From Trogon surrucura (Eukaryota > Chordata > Aves > Trogoniformes > Trogonidae): DNA of 64,000 nt. Each line of letters opens with the position of its first letter. The first letter of the stretch is position 1. The notes beneath the pieces are model-generated. The model worked only from the letters and a program-made list of their open reading frames with translations, did no database searches and had not been told where the DNA came from. The DNA lies in contig CM036621.1 in the NCBI GenBank assembly GCA_020746105.1, forward strand, positions 27,051,501 through 27,115,500, read 5' to 3'. Both the position numbers and the translations under genes were made by a program. Positions 44,301-58,430 of the stretch are shown here, in pieces.

Positions 44301-47300
44301 AGTGTACAAACTGTAGTAGATAGAAAAATATTACACATTGGCTTTGAATTCTTTTGAATTTCAAACCAAAACAAAGTGTAGATGGTAGTTTTGTTTGCCA
44401 GACTCAACACACTGGGAACTTGAAAAATTTGCCTTTTTACCTCTCTTACAGTATCAGAATTACAATGACTTTCCCAGTCTTGACTGGGAAAAAAAATGCT
44501 AATGACTGGTAGAAAAAGAGGTTCTCTTAAACAGAGAGCAATCACAGACAAACATTCACTAATATTACTAGTACACTTAAAGAAACCACAGGAGCTAAAG
44601 TGTTCTGCATGGCATGCTGATTCAAAATCAGCAAGATATGCCTCCTTTAGAGGCACATGAAGATCGAAGAATATATAGTAGAAAGTTTATCCTAGGATAA
44701 TCATCATTAAAACCGAAGCACTTCCATGCAGTACATTATGCCATAACATGATTTGGCAATCTCTCCTACCCTTCCTTAGTGCAATGGAAACCTTGTTCTA
44801 GGCAGGACTTTTAATTTTTAAATATATTGTAAACCTACTTATGCACTTGAAGACAAGCTCAAAATGTGCACACCTTGCTCTCAAGGAGGCTTGTGGCAAT
44901 CTTTAGTTTCTTGAGGTGAAGCCTTTCCCATTTAAAAGGTTGCTGCTCTTGGGGACAAGCACTAGTGAAACTGATGTTCCTAATTAGTGGAACTGTAGGT
45001 ACTGCTAGGTAATATGGCCCAGTTATGAAACAACTTGAAGAGGAGGACTTTATGGACCACATAATCACAGATATTTAGACCAACCAATAAACTTGGTGAA
45101 AGCGTCTGTAGGATCGCAGGATGTGACCCAGGCTGTACTTCTGTTTCATGGAAAGCCATAGAAGACAAGCTGACTCTTGAACTGCTAGGGACACATGCTG
45201 TGCTATTCTTGAAAACCTTCAGCTTCCTAAGAGGTGTAGGCATCATCGTCAGGTACACAGTATTGCACTTGAGCGCAGAGGTGAGGAAGATGCATGTAAA
45301 GCATGTTGGAATATTTCCTGCAAAGAGGGCTAAACTGCAGTATTTGGTGAGGAGGATAAAAATGTTTCTTGATAACTATGACAAGGTAGACCTAAAAGAA
45401 TGACTAAATTTGACCAATCCTGAGATTGCACTAGTTCTACAACATTTCCAAAAGTTCTCTCCTCTGGCTGTCAGTGTCAGCCCTTGCTCTTGTGCAGTTT
45501 CAAGCAGTTGTTTTTCATCCACGAATTCAATTCACCCACTGAACGTGGGCTCGCTATGTAGAAGCGATATGGTTGCACGCAGTGAAAACTAGCTAGTGCT
45601 GTATGTCACATACATACGTATTGCTGGCATTTAAATGCAATCATCCTACCTAGTAACTGCAACCATGCAGATACTATAAGAGACCAGAAGGAAAACTGAT
45701 TTTTGTGGGATGCCACAAAACTGAGCCAAGGAAGGGGGGCAACAACTGGAAGTGCTGCTCCTGTTGAGAACCTGAAGCCATCTTAACACATCACTCTGGT
45801 TGTCTGCCACCTCTTCTTGGTGCAGCAGATGTATCTTGTGGCCAGTAGTGTCAAATGCTAAAGAGGTGTAGGCTGAAGAGAATGGATGTGTTCTCTCTGC
45901 ATTGCTAGAAGGAGGTCATCCATCAGTGCCATTATAGCGGTTTCATTTGTGTCCTGGCTTGCATCCAAGCTGTGCTGGGACTGCTTCAGTTAGCTAAGGC
46001 AGACTTTCTTAACTCTTGTAACACATATTTCTTGCTCTAGGCAGGGCATTCCGTCACAGAACTCTATTTTTATCTGAACTTTTGTGAATATCTGTCAGCC
46101 AGACAAGAAGCTGTCCAAGATGTTCACATAGGGAAGTAGTAGATTGATTGAACTTATGCCATACAATTAATTAACCCGTTCATAAATATTAAAAGATTAA
46201 GTAGGCACTATGCTGTTTAAGATGCTACTGCATTTTCTTAACCCTCCCCTTCCCTCTACCTGCTTCTGCCCTTTGAGTATCATGCTAATCAATTCTGCAG
46301 ACATTTGGGATCAAAAACCACTGGCAGAAAAGGAGAAAAAGCTTTCCTAGTATTTCTGCTGAGCTATAGGCTGGATCTGGGATTTTCAAGAAAATATACT
46401 ACTGGCCACAAAATGGCTTAATGCCTAGATCTCACAGTAGGAGTTCCTCCAACAAACCCATTTAATGATTCATCTTTATCTCTCTTAAATATAACTATAA
46501 AACTGTACACAAAATACCCATTGCACTGAAAGGGAAGGAACACGATTCCACTGACTACAGGCATCTATCTTAGGTTCAGTCTTAGGCACAGCAGCAGATC
46601 TTTAACAAGCCTGCAGGTAACAATTTAAAACAGTCCCTGCTTATTCAGACTAACCAAGTGGTCTCCTGGTTTGTCTTTTAAGTTTAAACTTGCCAACTTC
46701 TGTTATTATGGTTGGTGTCTGCAGCTCACAGAAGATATGTGCATATTATTATATTGTATCATTTTGTTTGTATTAGTTGGGTTGTGTTTTAATGTGAGGT
46801 TATTGAAGTGAAAAAGTTTCATGCATATATCTAAAGAGGGTGGGGAAAAAAAGAAAAATCTCCACTACTTGCTGGAAATGGAAATAAACTGGTAAGGTCC
46901 TACATTTCTACAGATTACAGAAATCTTAATAGAAATTAGGTGATACTGTCTTTGCTCAGCAGACATGCAATCACCTGTTTGAGGTCAAAGCTGATGAAGC
47001 TGCATGCCCCAAAGCATGTAACACCACACCTCTGGGTCATGGCTAGCTGCAAGGATTGAACTGCATCACATGTCCTTGCTTTATTCCTCTTCTAGCTGTA
47101 GCATTACATACATACCTACCTTTCTCCCAGACATAAAACTGTGAATCTGGAAGCATGTATGGTTATTTATACATGAAATGTCAATTGCTTTTCTTCAGTG
47201 TGTGCTAGGAATGTCTGGCAACTTTAAAGGTGACTTAAAGATGAATCTCTGAATCTCTTGCACAATCCCACTCTGTTAAGCATCCCCACTCTTTAGAGGA

Positions 47301-50300
47301 AGCTAATGAAAATAAACCACACGGAATAAGATGATGCATCTAAATGTAGTATAGAAGTCCTGTCTTGTGTGTGGTCACTAACAGTGTGGTGTTTCACACA
47401 GCTCTAAGACCGTGTTTTGAAACAGAAGCCTGGAAAGAACAATGACCTGTCACAACCCCCCCACACCCCCCCCTTCCCTGTGAGCACCAGCTTCAGTCCT
47501 GGAGCTACCATGCTTAATCCAGAGCAAAGTTTATTTCACAGCACTGAAAGGAGAGGCCCTCTCAAGAGTCATTGGATTAGAGATGTTTTTAGCTCTTTGC
47601 AACTGCCAACACAGCACCTGCACTAGGAATAAATTTTGAAAAGTAGGTCACAACTGCACATGCAATTATTGATTGCACAAAACAGGCAGGCTATAAAAGT
47701 GTCCTGGTGTCTCTGCTTTAAGTGCTGGCATGCAATGTCAGGAAACACAGAAAACAGAGGACCACCTGTGGAGTCCTCATTGCGGTAAGATCCTGTTAAG
47801 TTAATACTCTCGAGCCTCTCTGCTGACTAATACAGGCAAACATTACAGCCAGCCAGGATTTTAATAAGCAGGACACTTCTACCTAGGGCACATGCCAACC
47901 TTAAGCTTGCTGTGGAAAGCAAGCACAAAAGTAAGCAAGAGGTTAAGAAAGAAAATGTCTGGCTTTTTCAACAGCTGGGTTCCATTGTGAAAGGGTCATG
48001 TGGTGCCAAGGAAAACAGAAAATAGGAAGGCACACAGATTTGTTAGTTTGAAATAATTGACCACATGGTGTCCAATGGTTTGTGTTCTCATGTTCTCCAG
48101 AGCAAGGTCCCACGGGAGCTGAGGCAGGGGTTCCAGTTCCTAGCACTCTATTGTTTACCCTGATGGTTTCCAGATGCTGGAGACAAGGACAGTGAAATCT
48201 TTGGGATGCTGCCAAAGAATGAAAAAGACTAAAGAAAACACAGAGGGTATTTTTTTTCATTTTATTTTTAAAGAGACAGTGCTTCTTTTCACTAAGACCA
48301 CCTTCATTTGCAGTCTCACTGTTCTCTCAAATACACAGGCGCACACTGCTTCTTTCTTTCTGCCCTTTCCCCTCATCTCTGTTTCTCTGTCGTTTTGTAT
48401 TTAAACAGGCCTGTAATGCAACCAATAAAGGGAAAGCAATGTAAGGTTTTTTCCCTCCCCTTTGGCATCCGTAACTCATTTAACTGTAACGCCATGGATG
48501 TGCAAAAATGGTCAGAAAACCCCAGCAAAAACTTCAGAGCAGGCAGTTCACCAACAGAGTGTCAGCAGTGATGGGAAAGCCTCAGAAGGCCGTGAGTTCA
48601 AGTTTGCTTTGGCACGGCTGGAAGAAGTTTGCAGAATTCTACAAAGCTTTTCCAAACATCTGAACCATGGAAATCAGGGAAGGGAAACAAGAACGGGAGG
48701 CAAGAACAGGAGAGCAGTAGGCACTTTCTCTGATAAAGCCAGACAGTAAAGAAGAGCAAGGGCTATAAAATAACAAAGAAACCCAACCCCAAACCTCTCC
48801 TGGTAATTAATTCTCAGCTTCCAGAAGGATCAGGTCTAGGAGCAGGACTTCAATGTTTGGAGACCTGTTTTCTACTCAAGTTTGGTTGCCAATTCTCTGA
48901 GTCAGAGCAATTTTCTGCATTGTACCTATGTGTTTGTATGTACTTGGAATTGAGCAGAGACTCTGGAAATTCACAAGAGTTCCTGTTGTTGATTTCAAAA
49001 GGTGGTGGGTGAGAAAGGTGCCCTGCTCACACATTAGAAATATCAGGTTGTACCCTTCCTTTTGGTTTAATGAAGGGTATCTGCTACAGTCATGTCTTCG
49101 CTGCAGTCTTCACATCTCCTGATAGGCGTGGTAAGTGCATGGGAGTGAGTGTTCTGCAGAAAAAAAACCCCTCTGAAGTAGTCTTTATGGAGATCTTAAT
49201 TTGCTAAAGTAAAACTTCAGCAAAAACCACCACTCAAAAAGAAACAATCTACAAGCTTAATTCTGGATTTACTAGTTAGTGTAAAAATCCACTCATATAA
49301 TTGTTCAAACCCCATCTACACTCAAAACTTCAGGCAAATTTCTGGCTGGATTTCAGACTCTCTGATATGACCATACTCTGCTTATTCAGTCTCTTTCAAA
49401 GAATCTCTTACAAAACCCAAAGGTGCTGAAACCTGATGTTCTGGGCCTAAGGTATGATAAAAGGGCACAAGCATCTTTCCTTTTTCTCCCTCCCGTCTCC
49501 TGGACAGGCTGAAAGGGCTTTTACACCTCTTCCCTTTGCGTTTTGGCGGTCCCTGTGTGTAGGACTGATAAAACCGCCTCGTTCAGACAGGAGTATTGAT
49601 TTGTTTCAAGTGTACATTTCAAAGATGTTTACCATTAAATGTACTCCTTTCTTTTTCTTACTCTATGTGGCAACATTAACACAGAGGAGCTGAATTTTGA
49701 CAGCACTGAAATAAAAAAGTTTAAGAAAGTGACTTCTCAGAGATGCTGTAAATGAGCCTCTCAGTGTGAGTCGATACTTCAGAAACGGAGAGCAGGGCGT
49801 GTTTGTACATTGATCCGTAGGTGTTCAGTCATTCTGTGTATCAGACAAGCAGACGACCGTGCTGATGCACACCTCAATGCACACACTTGGAAAATCCATT
49901 CAAAAAAGAATTGAGAGGCACATGATGAAAAAGCAGTATGAATATCTAACACACTGTGTTAAAGCTTAGAGGCAAGATGGAAACCTTTCAATTCCATTGC
50001 ACTTTCAACTGCTGCCAACCTGGCACTCCAGCATGCAAGTTTTGAATCAAGCCTGGTGTATTTTTTTCCAGGCAGATTTTTTTCCTTGCTGTAAAAACTG
50101 ACTGCTCTATTTTAGAATAACATTTCATTTATGGTATGTAAAAGTTGGCTTGAAGGAGCTCTAGGACAAGTCTTTGGTGGCTTAAAAAGAAGAAATAATT
50201 TCTTACTAAATACATTTTTCCTCTTCATCTGTATACAGATTTTTTGTTATTGGAGAGATAAGCATCAATCCTGGATATTTGCCTTTTTATTACATGTGTT

Positions 50301-53300
50301 ACTGAAACAACTGAAATGTTTTAAATAATTAATATAAGAAACAGCATCAAGTGCTTTGTAAGCAGCTACTGCTTTGGAGTATCTCTGGATTTGGATGTTC
50401 ACTTTCAGACATCGAGAAGTTTTATTTTCACAAAGCACAGCTCATCAATCTGCTCTACAGGTGTTCAGCACAGTAGAGCAGTATTTTATGAGTTTTTGTA
50501 TCGTCTATGATTTTTCAGGAGATTAGAAGGAATAGAGTATAGAACAAATTCAGTACCTACTGCCAAAAGTGAAGATAGTATTTTGGTTTGTAATTTTTTT
50601 TCTATACTTACTATCGCTTAAAATTCATACATTTAAGAGCTTGAACTCTCTTAAATTAATGCTCTCCATCAGCACTGGATATAGAGCTCTGATCAAGACA
50701 AAAAATTTTAAATGGGATATATGGAAATACGTATTTGTTAGAGAGATGGAAAAAGCGATACCTTCAGCATTTGTCTGTGACTCCAGTGTGCTAATAATGT
50801 GCTTGCTGCAAGCAGCTGATTCTCTTCAAGTACATCTGACCTAGCAGATGTCTTAAAGTTAGGGAGCTCTGACCTCAAGCACTGGCTTATGGAGAGGCTG
50901 GCTCCCAAAGAGGAGCTCCCAAAGAGACAGTCAGAAAGAGAAAATAAGAAAGAAAAATGGTTTTATTTGTTGCATCCGGTTAACCGGTAACAAAACAAAC
51001 AGAAAAACATACACAATTATATCCTGGATTTCAAGAGCTTCAATTCCAAACTTTGTTTGACCTGGTTACTCTGGGCTGGCTTTAGAAAATGAAATTCAGT
51101 CTTTCCTCCTAGGCTTGAGAACTGTTTCCTGCTGCGGATTTACGGCTGGTGGCAGACCTCAGAGGACTGCAAAATGTTCAGTATCATAGGAAGTGAAGTA
51201 GATTTAGCTGAGAACTCAAACTGAAAAGGGGATTATCAGCAGATTTCTGTGGCGCTTGTGTCTATCGCGTGTAATGGACTCCAAGGACTTTTCTCCCCTC
51301 TTCTTTGGCTTGTTTATACTCAGTGAATTGCATGTCTGGGGCTTGTATGCTGTGGTCAAAATGTCATCAGTTAAAATGTGAGCAGTTTTAGGCTGGTTAC
51401 AGTGCTCTAAAATATTCCACATTGAGATGCTATCTTGTTCCCATACAAAATACGGACATTAGCTATTTCTGCTGCAACAGTTTTATGCTTTGGTTTTTGA
51501 GGTTCAGGCCTAAAATAGTTGTTTACGTTATATGCCTTTTGAGCTATGCTTTTTCTTGTCAGAATGTGTGAACAGATTACGGTGCAGGCAAACCGTGATG
51601 CTCATAATCCGCAGGGAAATCAGATAGCAGAGCACTGAATGACCTGTGTGGTTTCAAAGTGGTCTTCACCAACAGCAGCAGCAGTTGTGCTGCAGAAGTT
51701 AGTGGCAACAAGATACAGGTCCCATTAGGATGGATGTAAATAGATGAGCAGTAACATTTCCTCATCTGCAGCTGGTATCTGGTTTAAGAATTGAATATAA
51801 AGTGCTAAGAGCTTAGGAGTTTTAAAATTTCTTTTAGCGAGAGCCTGGCAACTGATGCACTGCTTCTGACTACCAGAAATATTTTGCTTTTTTTGACATT
51901 GTGTTTTTCTTGAAGTGTCATGCAGACACCACTTTGAATTCCCAATTCTCCTGTGCACGCTGGAATAAGCCTGCATGGCAGTATCTTACCTCCTAGGCAC
52001 CATGGCAGCCTCTCCAAACCAGCCTGATATTTTTGGAAGCCACTGAGCATTCTCCCCCAGACCATCTTAAATATGTATAAAACAGGTCACTTCAGAGAGA
52101 GGCGATGATCAAGTGGGAAATCTTGGTGTCTCTACATTTTTAGGACAGTGGCTACTGCCAGGTGGGAGAGGGCACAGCTGCTTCACCACGTGGAGCTGTG
52201 CCACAGCTGCTTGGGTGGCATCAGTGTGAGGTGGGGTTCAAGCCTTGTAGCCCCTCCAGAAAAGTCATGTCTGTGGTCTTGTTATATCTTTAGCACTTCG
52301 GTTGCATCTTTCTTTCTTTTGTCTGTATTCTTTACCTTTTCTAGAAAGCCACTATTGTTCCTCAGGATCTATCACAAACAAAAGTCCAAACTTCTACTAA
52401 GAAAATCTTTATGCAAATACAGTGTAGACATAATTTTCCTCTCCTCATGGTAGGCCTCTGCCTACCTACATTTTTTTGGATGTAAAACATAAAATATGGC
52501 TGAAAGAGAAGCTGCATTAAAGGAAAAAAACAACTTTGCAGAGTTAGACCAGGACCTGAAGGGGGAAGAGGATTTAATTCTACTATGGCACTTAAGACTT
52601 GGTGTTTTCCTTTATTCCTTACACGTCCCCATGGATTACTAGTTACTTTTGGCTTAACAGGAATGTGGTAAGGTTAAGTTAATAATTTTAGACTCTTCTT
52701 ATTATAGCTATGTATATAAAAAGAGAGTGTAAGAATACAAATAAGAAAAATGGATTAAGTTGTTACTGAACAAGGAAAGCTCTCTTTAATTCCTTAAATT
52801 CATAAGGATTAAGGACTACAGAATATGGCAAAAACACTTGAGAATGTAAAGGCTGTGTCTTTGGCACTTAGCTTGTAGGCATGGGAGCTGAGATGTAGGA
52901 GTTGGCATGTATCTTCTGTCACAAGCCTAAATACCCAAGCAATCAAGTTCTTAAATCTGTGGCTAACTTCAAAAGCATGTGAAAAATTATACTGAAATCA
53001 GGTAGATTTTGCTTCATCATGGTCTTATGACTGCAGTAGTAAACTTAATTTGAAGGAACCTGAGCTTAAACTGGTTTTGGTTTGGCTATTTTTAATTAGA
53101 AAATATATGTTCTTATCTCAACCCAGTTTCATTCCTCTGTGAGTTGTGTATGTGGGGAAAAGTTCAATGCTCGTTACTCTTCCTAACACTTGGACTATTT
53201 TAGAACAGACAAAAGAGAAAGAATCATTGCTGAATGAGACTCTGTTTCCATTGCTTAAGATGGCTCTCATCTTGCTGCAAAAATAAGTGTGAAAGCAAAA

Positions 53301-55913
53301 GAGACAGCTGCGCCGAAGAGCCCAGTAACCCAGAAATTTCCTGTCCCATTCTTTCCTATGGAGAATGCAGGGATTTGGGAGCTCTCAAGACAAACATGCA
53401 TCTATATTCTCATATAAGACAACAGTACAGCTGCCAAGATTGCAAGATACCACAGAGTCTGTAATTGTTTCTGAGACGAACTGTGCTAGAAATGGATAAT
53501 ACTGCCTTTTATTTATACATAAAAATAAATTTTTAAAAATTCTCTGTTAGGTTATCCATTAAAGCAAAATAGGTGCTAGGGTAAACACACATGAAAATGG
53601 CTAATTCCTAGGCTGTATGGCTGTTTCATTGAGACTGAGATTTTGTGACAGTTTTTGCTGCAGTGCTTTATAATGCTTGCTCACATGCACTAGAAATGCC
53701 ATAAGAAAAGATGGACTGGTGAGGGTGGGTGCCATCTTCTTCTTGTGATGTGCATGTAGAGTTACAAAGAACTGGAAGTAAACAGTTGTCCATCACACAG
53801 GACAAAGATGTTTTTCTGCTGAGTCGACTTCAGATGCAATTAAAATCAAAGCTGTGATACTGACTGGGATAAACAGTCATAGGAGACCTATAAAATTACT
53901 GAAGTAACACAGACTTTCCCAGCAGCTGTGGAAGTTTGAGACTGTACACCTATGGCTTTGCTCTCATTCAGTCTGAGAATTGGCAGGCATCCCATATTTT
54001 GCCCACACAGCACCCTGATGCCAACTGGGGGTTGTCCTCTGCTGCAGCCAATGCTTCTCCTTGGGAGCGCTGCTCTCTGGAAACGGTGCCTGTACACAAA
54101 CCAACCAATTTACTTTTCCGCTTTATCTTAGCTCTTAAGCGGTGGAAAAATAACAGCAAGTACAGAAAGCCTGCTTCAAAGTGACATTTCCCCTATTACT
54201 GTGGAGCACTAGGAACTGCTCTCTGGATCCTGACTAGGGATAAAACCTTATATGCAAGATTGACCAGAAGAACTTTTTGAAATTGCCTGAATTGAACTAG
54301 CCAAGGAAATCCTTTGCTCCCTTCTCGTTTTTCTCCCCTTCCACCTCCCTGCACCTTTTTCCATCTTATGGCAACGGTGGAAAAACAAAAGTAAAAGAAA
54401 GGAACAAAAATCAAAAATCAAGGAAGTTGATATAATCGGACTAAGTGACTGCTTTTTTCCATTATATTTAAAATCCATGCATTACAAAATTTTGGAAGTG
54501 TAGATCTGCAAACGTGCTTGCTGGCTGTGTCAATGTAAACTGAGCTGCTCTGTTGTGACCTGCTGCTGGTATTTCTGCATGAGAATACTCCATCACTAGC
54601 AGGGATCAGTCCAGCAACCAGCTCTGATCAGAGAGAAAAGTGTTTAAAATATCACCTTTTTGCTTGTCTTCATAGTTCTTTTTTTTTGTTGTTATTTTTT
54701 CTTGGCAGAGTTCTGCAGAGTTCTTATTTCTGAAAACGTGTAGTTGTTAAGAAGTACTTAGATTCTACAATGGAACTGTTCTCTTTCAGAAATTAAAACC
54801 AGTCAGAGTTTTTGTGGGGAAAACCCAGTAATCTTAGGTTCCAGTCTTGCAATTGGATTCATGCAGGATGACCTGTAGCACAGTTGGAAATTCCTCTGAA
54901 GTTTAGGGAAAATCTTCACAGACACAAAGATCTGACTTTAAAGTCATGACTTTGAAAATGTATGTTTTGTCACTTACTGTAAGATGAGAGCTGTAGCCCT
55001 GTGTCTCGATATTTCAGAAGGGAATATATTAAAAATTCAGTCATTTTTCTTTAGTGGAATATCTAATAATTATTTATTTGGAATTAAACATCAGCCTTTC
55101 CTCATGTAAGTATTGAGGCAAACACATGTGATCCAAAAGACTTGATCTTCCAGTATGAGGCATAGAGGATAAAGAAATTTGCTTTATATTGGCTGGGGAT
55201 CTTTTGTATTAGTTCAAGTACAACAAAAAAAATTCCTTCTACCACATCTCCAAGAACCAGGCACGCATCCGATAGAGACATCTGTGGCTGGAAAATCTGC
55301 TATGTTCCAGCCAAGCTGTCTCTGCAGGGTGAAATATGGGGTAAGTGAAAGTACTGCCCTGGAAAAGCGAGTAGTAATAAAGCTATACATACATGAGAGA
55401 GGCTGCTCTTCTGCTCAGTGACACCTCCTGCCAATACAGGCCAGTGGAAGAGGAGAGAGAAGAAACACTCAGGGATGAAAGGAAAACGAGGAGGAGAGAG
55501 AAGAAAATCAAGTGGCAAGTGAGGGACTGCACAAAACAGCCTCTTTCTTACATTTCTCTTTCTTACATTTCCCACAACATATTGCCTACCTCGCCCTGAT
55601 ATGTCAGCCAGCCAGTCAGCACCCTGTCCTGGAGCAAGCTAGCTGACAAAATGGAGGAGAACGATGCATTTTCAGAATGGCTGAACTGAGCACAGTATCT
55701 GTATACAAAGCTCATTTAGCCTACAAGTTAAACAAATGTAACTAATATTTCTTCAGATTTACGACTATTTGAGTTGTCCAGCACCCATTTCCCTCTGATT
55801 TGGCAATACATTTCTGGCCAATTCCTCCTGAGAAGGCTAAAATCTGCACTGGTTAGTGTGCTTGTTATAGATTAGGTCTGTAGAGAACCTGCTATCTCAT
55901 TTGGATTTGGACT
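44301..55913. other. Intronic sequence, nothing clear
   Basis: This is 11.6 kb of AT-rich sequence without a recognised exon or RNA gene. It has low-complexity stretches, including a C-rich run at about 47455-47477, a purine-rich tract at about 55441-55510 and a duplicated 14-base unit (TCTTTCTTACATTT) near 55545-55570. Confidence 0.5.
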
Positions 55914-56134
55914 GTGATGAGGCCAAAGAATAATCTGGGAAAATACAGACTGGTCAGCCTCCCTGTGCTCTGTGGCGAAACCATGGGGCACATCCTCTGG
56001 GAAGCCACTTCAGGATACATGAAGGAGGTCGCTGGGAGCAGTCAGCATGGATTTACTGAGGGTAAATCATACCTGATTGCCTTCTATGATAAAATAACTG
56101 GATTTGTGGACAAGGGCAGAGCAGCAGGTGTCAA
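55914..56134 (+). mobile_element. Old CR1 ORF2 (RT) fragment
   Basis: An open stretch encodes NNLGKYRLVSLPVL, then SSQHGFTEGKSYL and IAFYDKITGFVDKGRAAGV. It aligns with the RT segment of copies A-C that reads [27 protein letters not shown] and [19 protein letters not shown]. It is much diverged and is truncated on both sides. It is an internal CR1 relic and not a host exon, although the frame has stayed open. Confidence 0.85.
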
Positions 56135-58052
56135 TAACTTGATATGCAATCAGTAGACAGGCAGCAATAAAAGTGCAGGGATGCAGAAAACTGTTACCAA
56201 GGCCAAATAAACACTGGCACTGTTTTAGACACAGTAAGTGAACAATTACATGACAGAAGTGCAAAGTGGGTAAACTGGAAGCTCTCCTAGCTCTCTTGCA
56301 GGAGAAGACATTAAACTGAATTAGAAAATAACACAATGAAAATGTTCAAGGGAAATAGGGATTATACAATGCATAGTTCCAATCTTTGGTGCTCACTGAG
56401 AATAAAATCTGAATTGGTTTCAAAACCAGAATCAGGGATTTATAAAGAGTGAGAACAATGGGTTAGGCACAGTAAAAACTCTCCTACAGTTAATGAAGCC
56501 TATTATTCTGCAGGACACGTGTCAACTGCAACTCAAAAAGTCTATCTTTGTCACATTGTTTTGAGATTTTGCATCCAGTAGAGGATTTTTTATAACTTCT
56601 TGGAAGTATCTGTTCAGTCATTATTCTTTACTATGAGTGATCTCTCTTTTGAGGCTGTTCCTGTCTGAGAAAGGTGCTGGGTATCTCCAGGCTTTTGGCA
56701 GTATTGGCAGAACTTACACAGCAGTTGTGAATCTGACGGTGGAAAACGATGACTCGAAGGAAAGGGTTGGAAGTATGAATCAACACAGAGTGCAGGATGC
56801 CATGAGAGTATAACTGCAAGTGAAGATGGGGTTGTGGAGAACTTAGTGAAAACCAAGATGCTCGCAGGAAGAGGACACTGACAAAGATGCTAGTGTTGGG
56901 GGAGGGACAGAAGAAGATGGAATCAGAATAATAGAGATAAATCTGAACTTAACTAAAGTGGCATTGAGCCGCAGGCATGCTGCTATTTTAGTCCATCTCC
57001 TCGAACTGCAGGGTTATTTACTGGAAATCTAGCCTGAAAATGCATTCTTTGTGTAATGCTCTAAGTAGGAAGCCACTCCAAGGGACACAAATTACCCAGT
57101 AGTGTGACATGCTGGTGTAGAACATAAACCCAAACAAACCAGGACTCTCAAAGGCCTATAGCTAAATATTTATTTCAGAGTCAATTTAAAACCAGAATTT
57201 TCATCCAGCAAGAGCACACAGTAATCCTGCAGGTCTAACTTGGCTCTGCTATTTGCTCATGGTGCATTCCCAGCCCGGATAGATTTTAGTGTTCAAAGCC
57301 TTGGGGTCTGCAGTGGGGTCAGTCCTGTCCGCAATAGGTAACGGAACTGGCACTTTTCATAGTACTTAACAGTGCAACACCTATTCAACACACGTTATGG
57401 AAACCAATAGCAACTATAACTCAAGTCTGTTAGAAAAGTTATGTGGAACAGAAAGGATTTATGAGTTATAATAGATTTACACAGATGTTTAATAATTAAA
57501 ATACCATTTAATTCTTCAAGCAGCCTCAAATTAGGGTTCCCTGGAGTTCAACCATTAGTAATGTGGCAAACTTACCTTTCATGAATTTGAAAGAGACTCT
57601 TACCACAAATCAATCTGTTGCTGACAAATAAATTTTTAAACATTCGGATTTCTTCAGCAAAGTTTTGTGAACGTTCGTTCCACTCTCACTGAGAGCTTTT
57701 TCATTCATGAATAACCACAAGGATGCAAATGCAGTTATTTTTTGAGCATGTGGTCTTCCTGAATGAATGTCTCATCATTTATCTTCATCTGTGGGCATCT
57801 ATAAAACCATGGTCTCTCCATTATTTTTTTTATACTTCACAGAAACTGTGTGTTACGACAGCTTAACAGCTGAGTTAAAGTTCTCAAGTACCAAAGTAAG
57901 GAACAGTAGTGCACACTTCTATCTGTGTAATTAGGTATTTACACATGCAGCATTTTTACTACAAAAGGCTGATCTTTTTTTGGCATAGCAGTACAAGAAT
58001 GAGCAGATTTTATAAATTTAACTGTGGAAGCTTGTTATCAATTTTCTACATC

Positions 58053-58094
58053 AAAAGAAAGGAAAAAAAGGGGGGGGGGGGAAAAAGGAGGAAA
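58053..58094 (+). repeat. Homopurine tract with G12 run
   Basis: This is 42 bases of pure A/G, including an uninterrupted run of 12 G at 58070-58081. Such tracts can adopt triplex or quadruplex forms and often cause sequencing and assembly errors. Confidence 0.85.
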
Positions 58095-58304
58095 TAGGAT
58101 CACAGTGAGTTCCTCAAGACTGGCTATGAGCTTTTGGTCACATGCTTAATGTGTTCAACTGGTTGCCAAGGAAATTCAGCTGTAGGTCGCACAATCAATA
58201 ATTCTGATTGTAAAGAAAGGCTTAAAAAAAAAGGGTATGGCTGACAGGCTAGTGCACGGAAAGGTTTTTAGATTAGTTTTATTACAACAAGCTTGCACAG
58301 ACCC

Positions 58305-58430
58305 AGAGGTGAATGTCATGATCCCTATTTTACAGAGAAGAAACTGAGACATGGATGGATAGAAAAGATGTGCAGGGCTGGGAAGAGAACCCAGGTGTCC
58401 TCGCTCTGGGCTCAGTTCCTTATTTCAGGC
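58305..58430 (+). repeat. MIR-like SINE relic
   Basis: The blocks 'GATCCCTATTTTACAGAG', 'AAGAAACTGAGACA', 'GGGAAGAGAACCCAGGTGTC' and 'CTCGCTCTGGGCTCAG' follow the MIR consensus from core to 3' end. The copy is diverged. Confidence 0.72.

Noticed and set aside
55914..56156. Possible host exon with RT-like similarity
   Set aside because: It aligns with CR1 ORF2 and is better explained as an old LINE fragment that happens to stay open.
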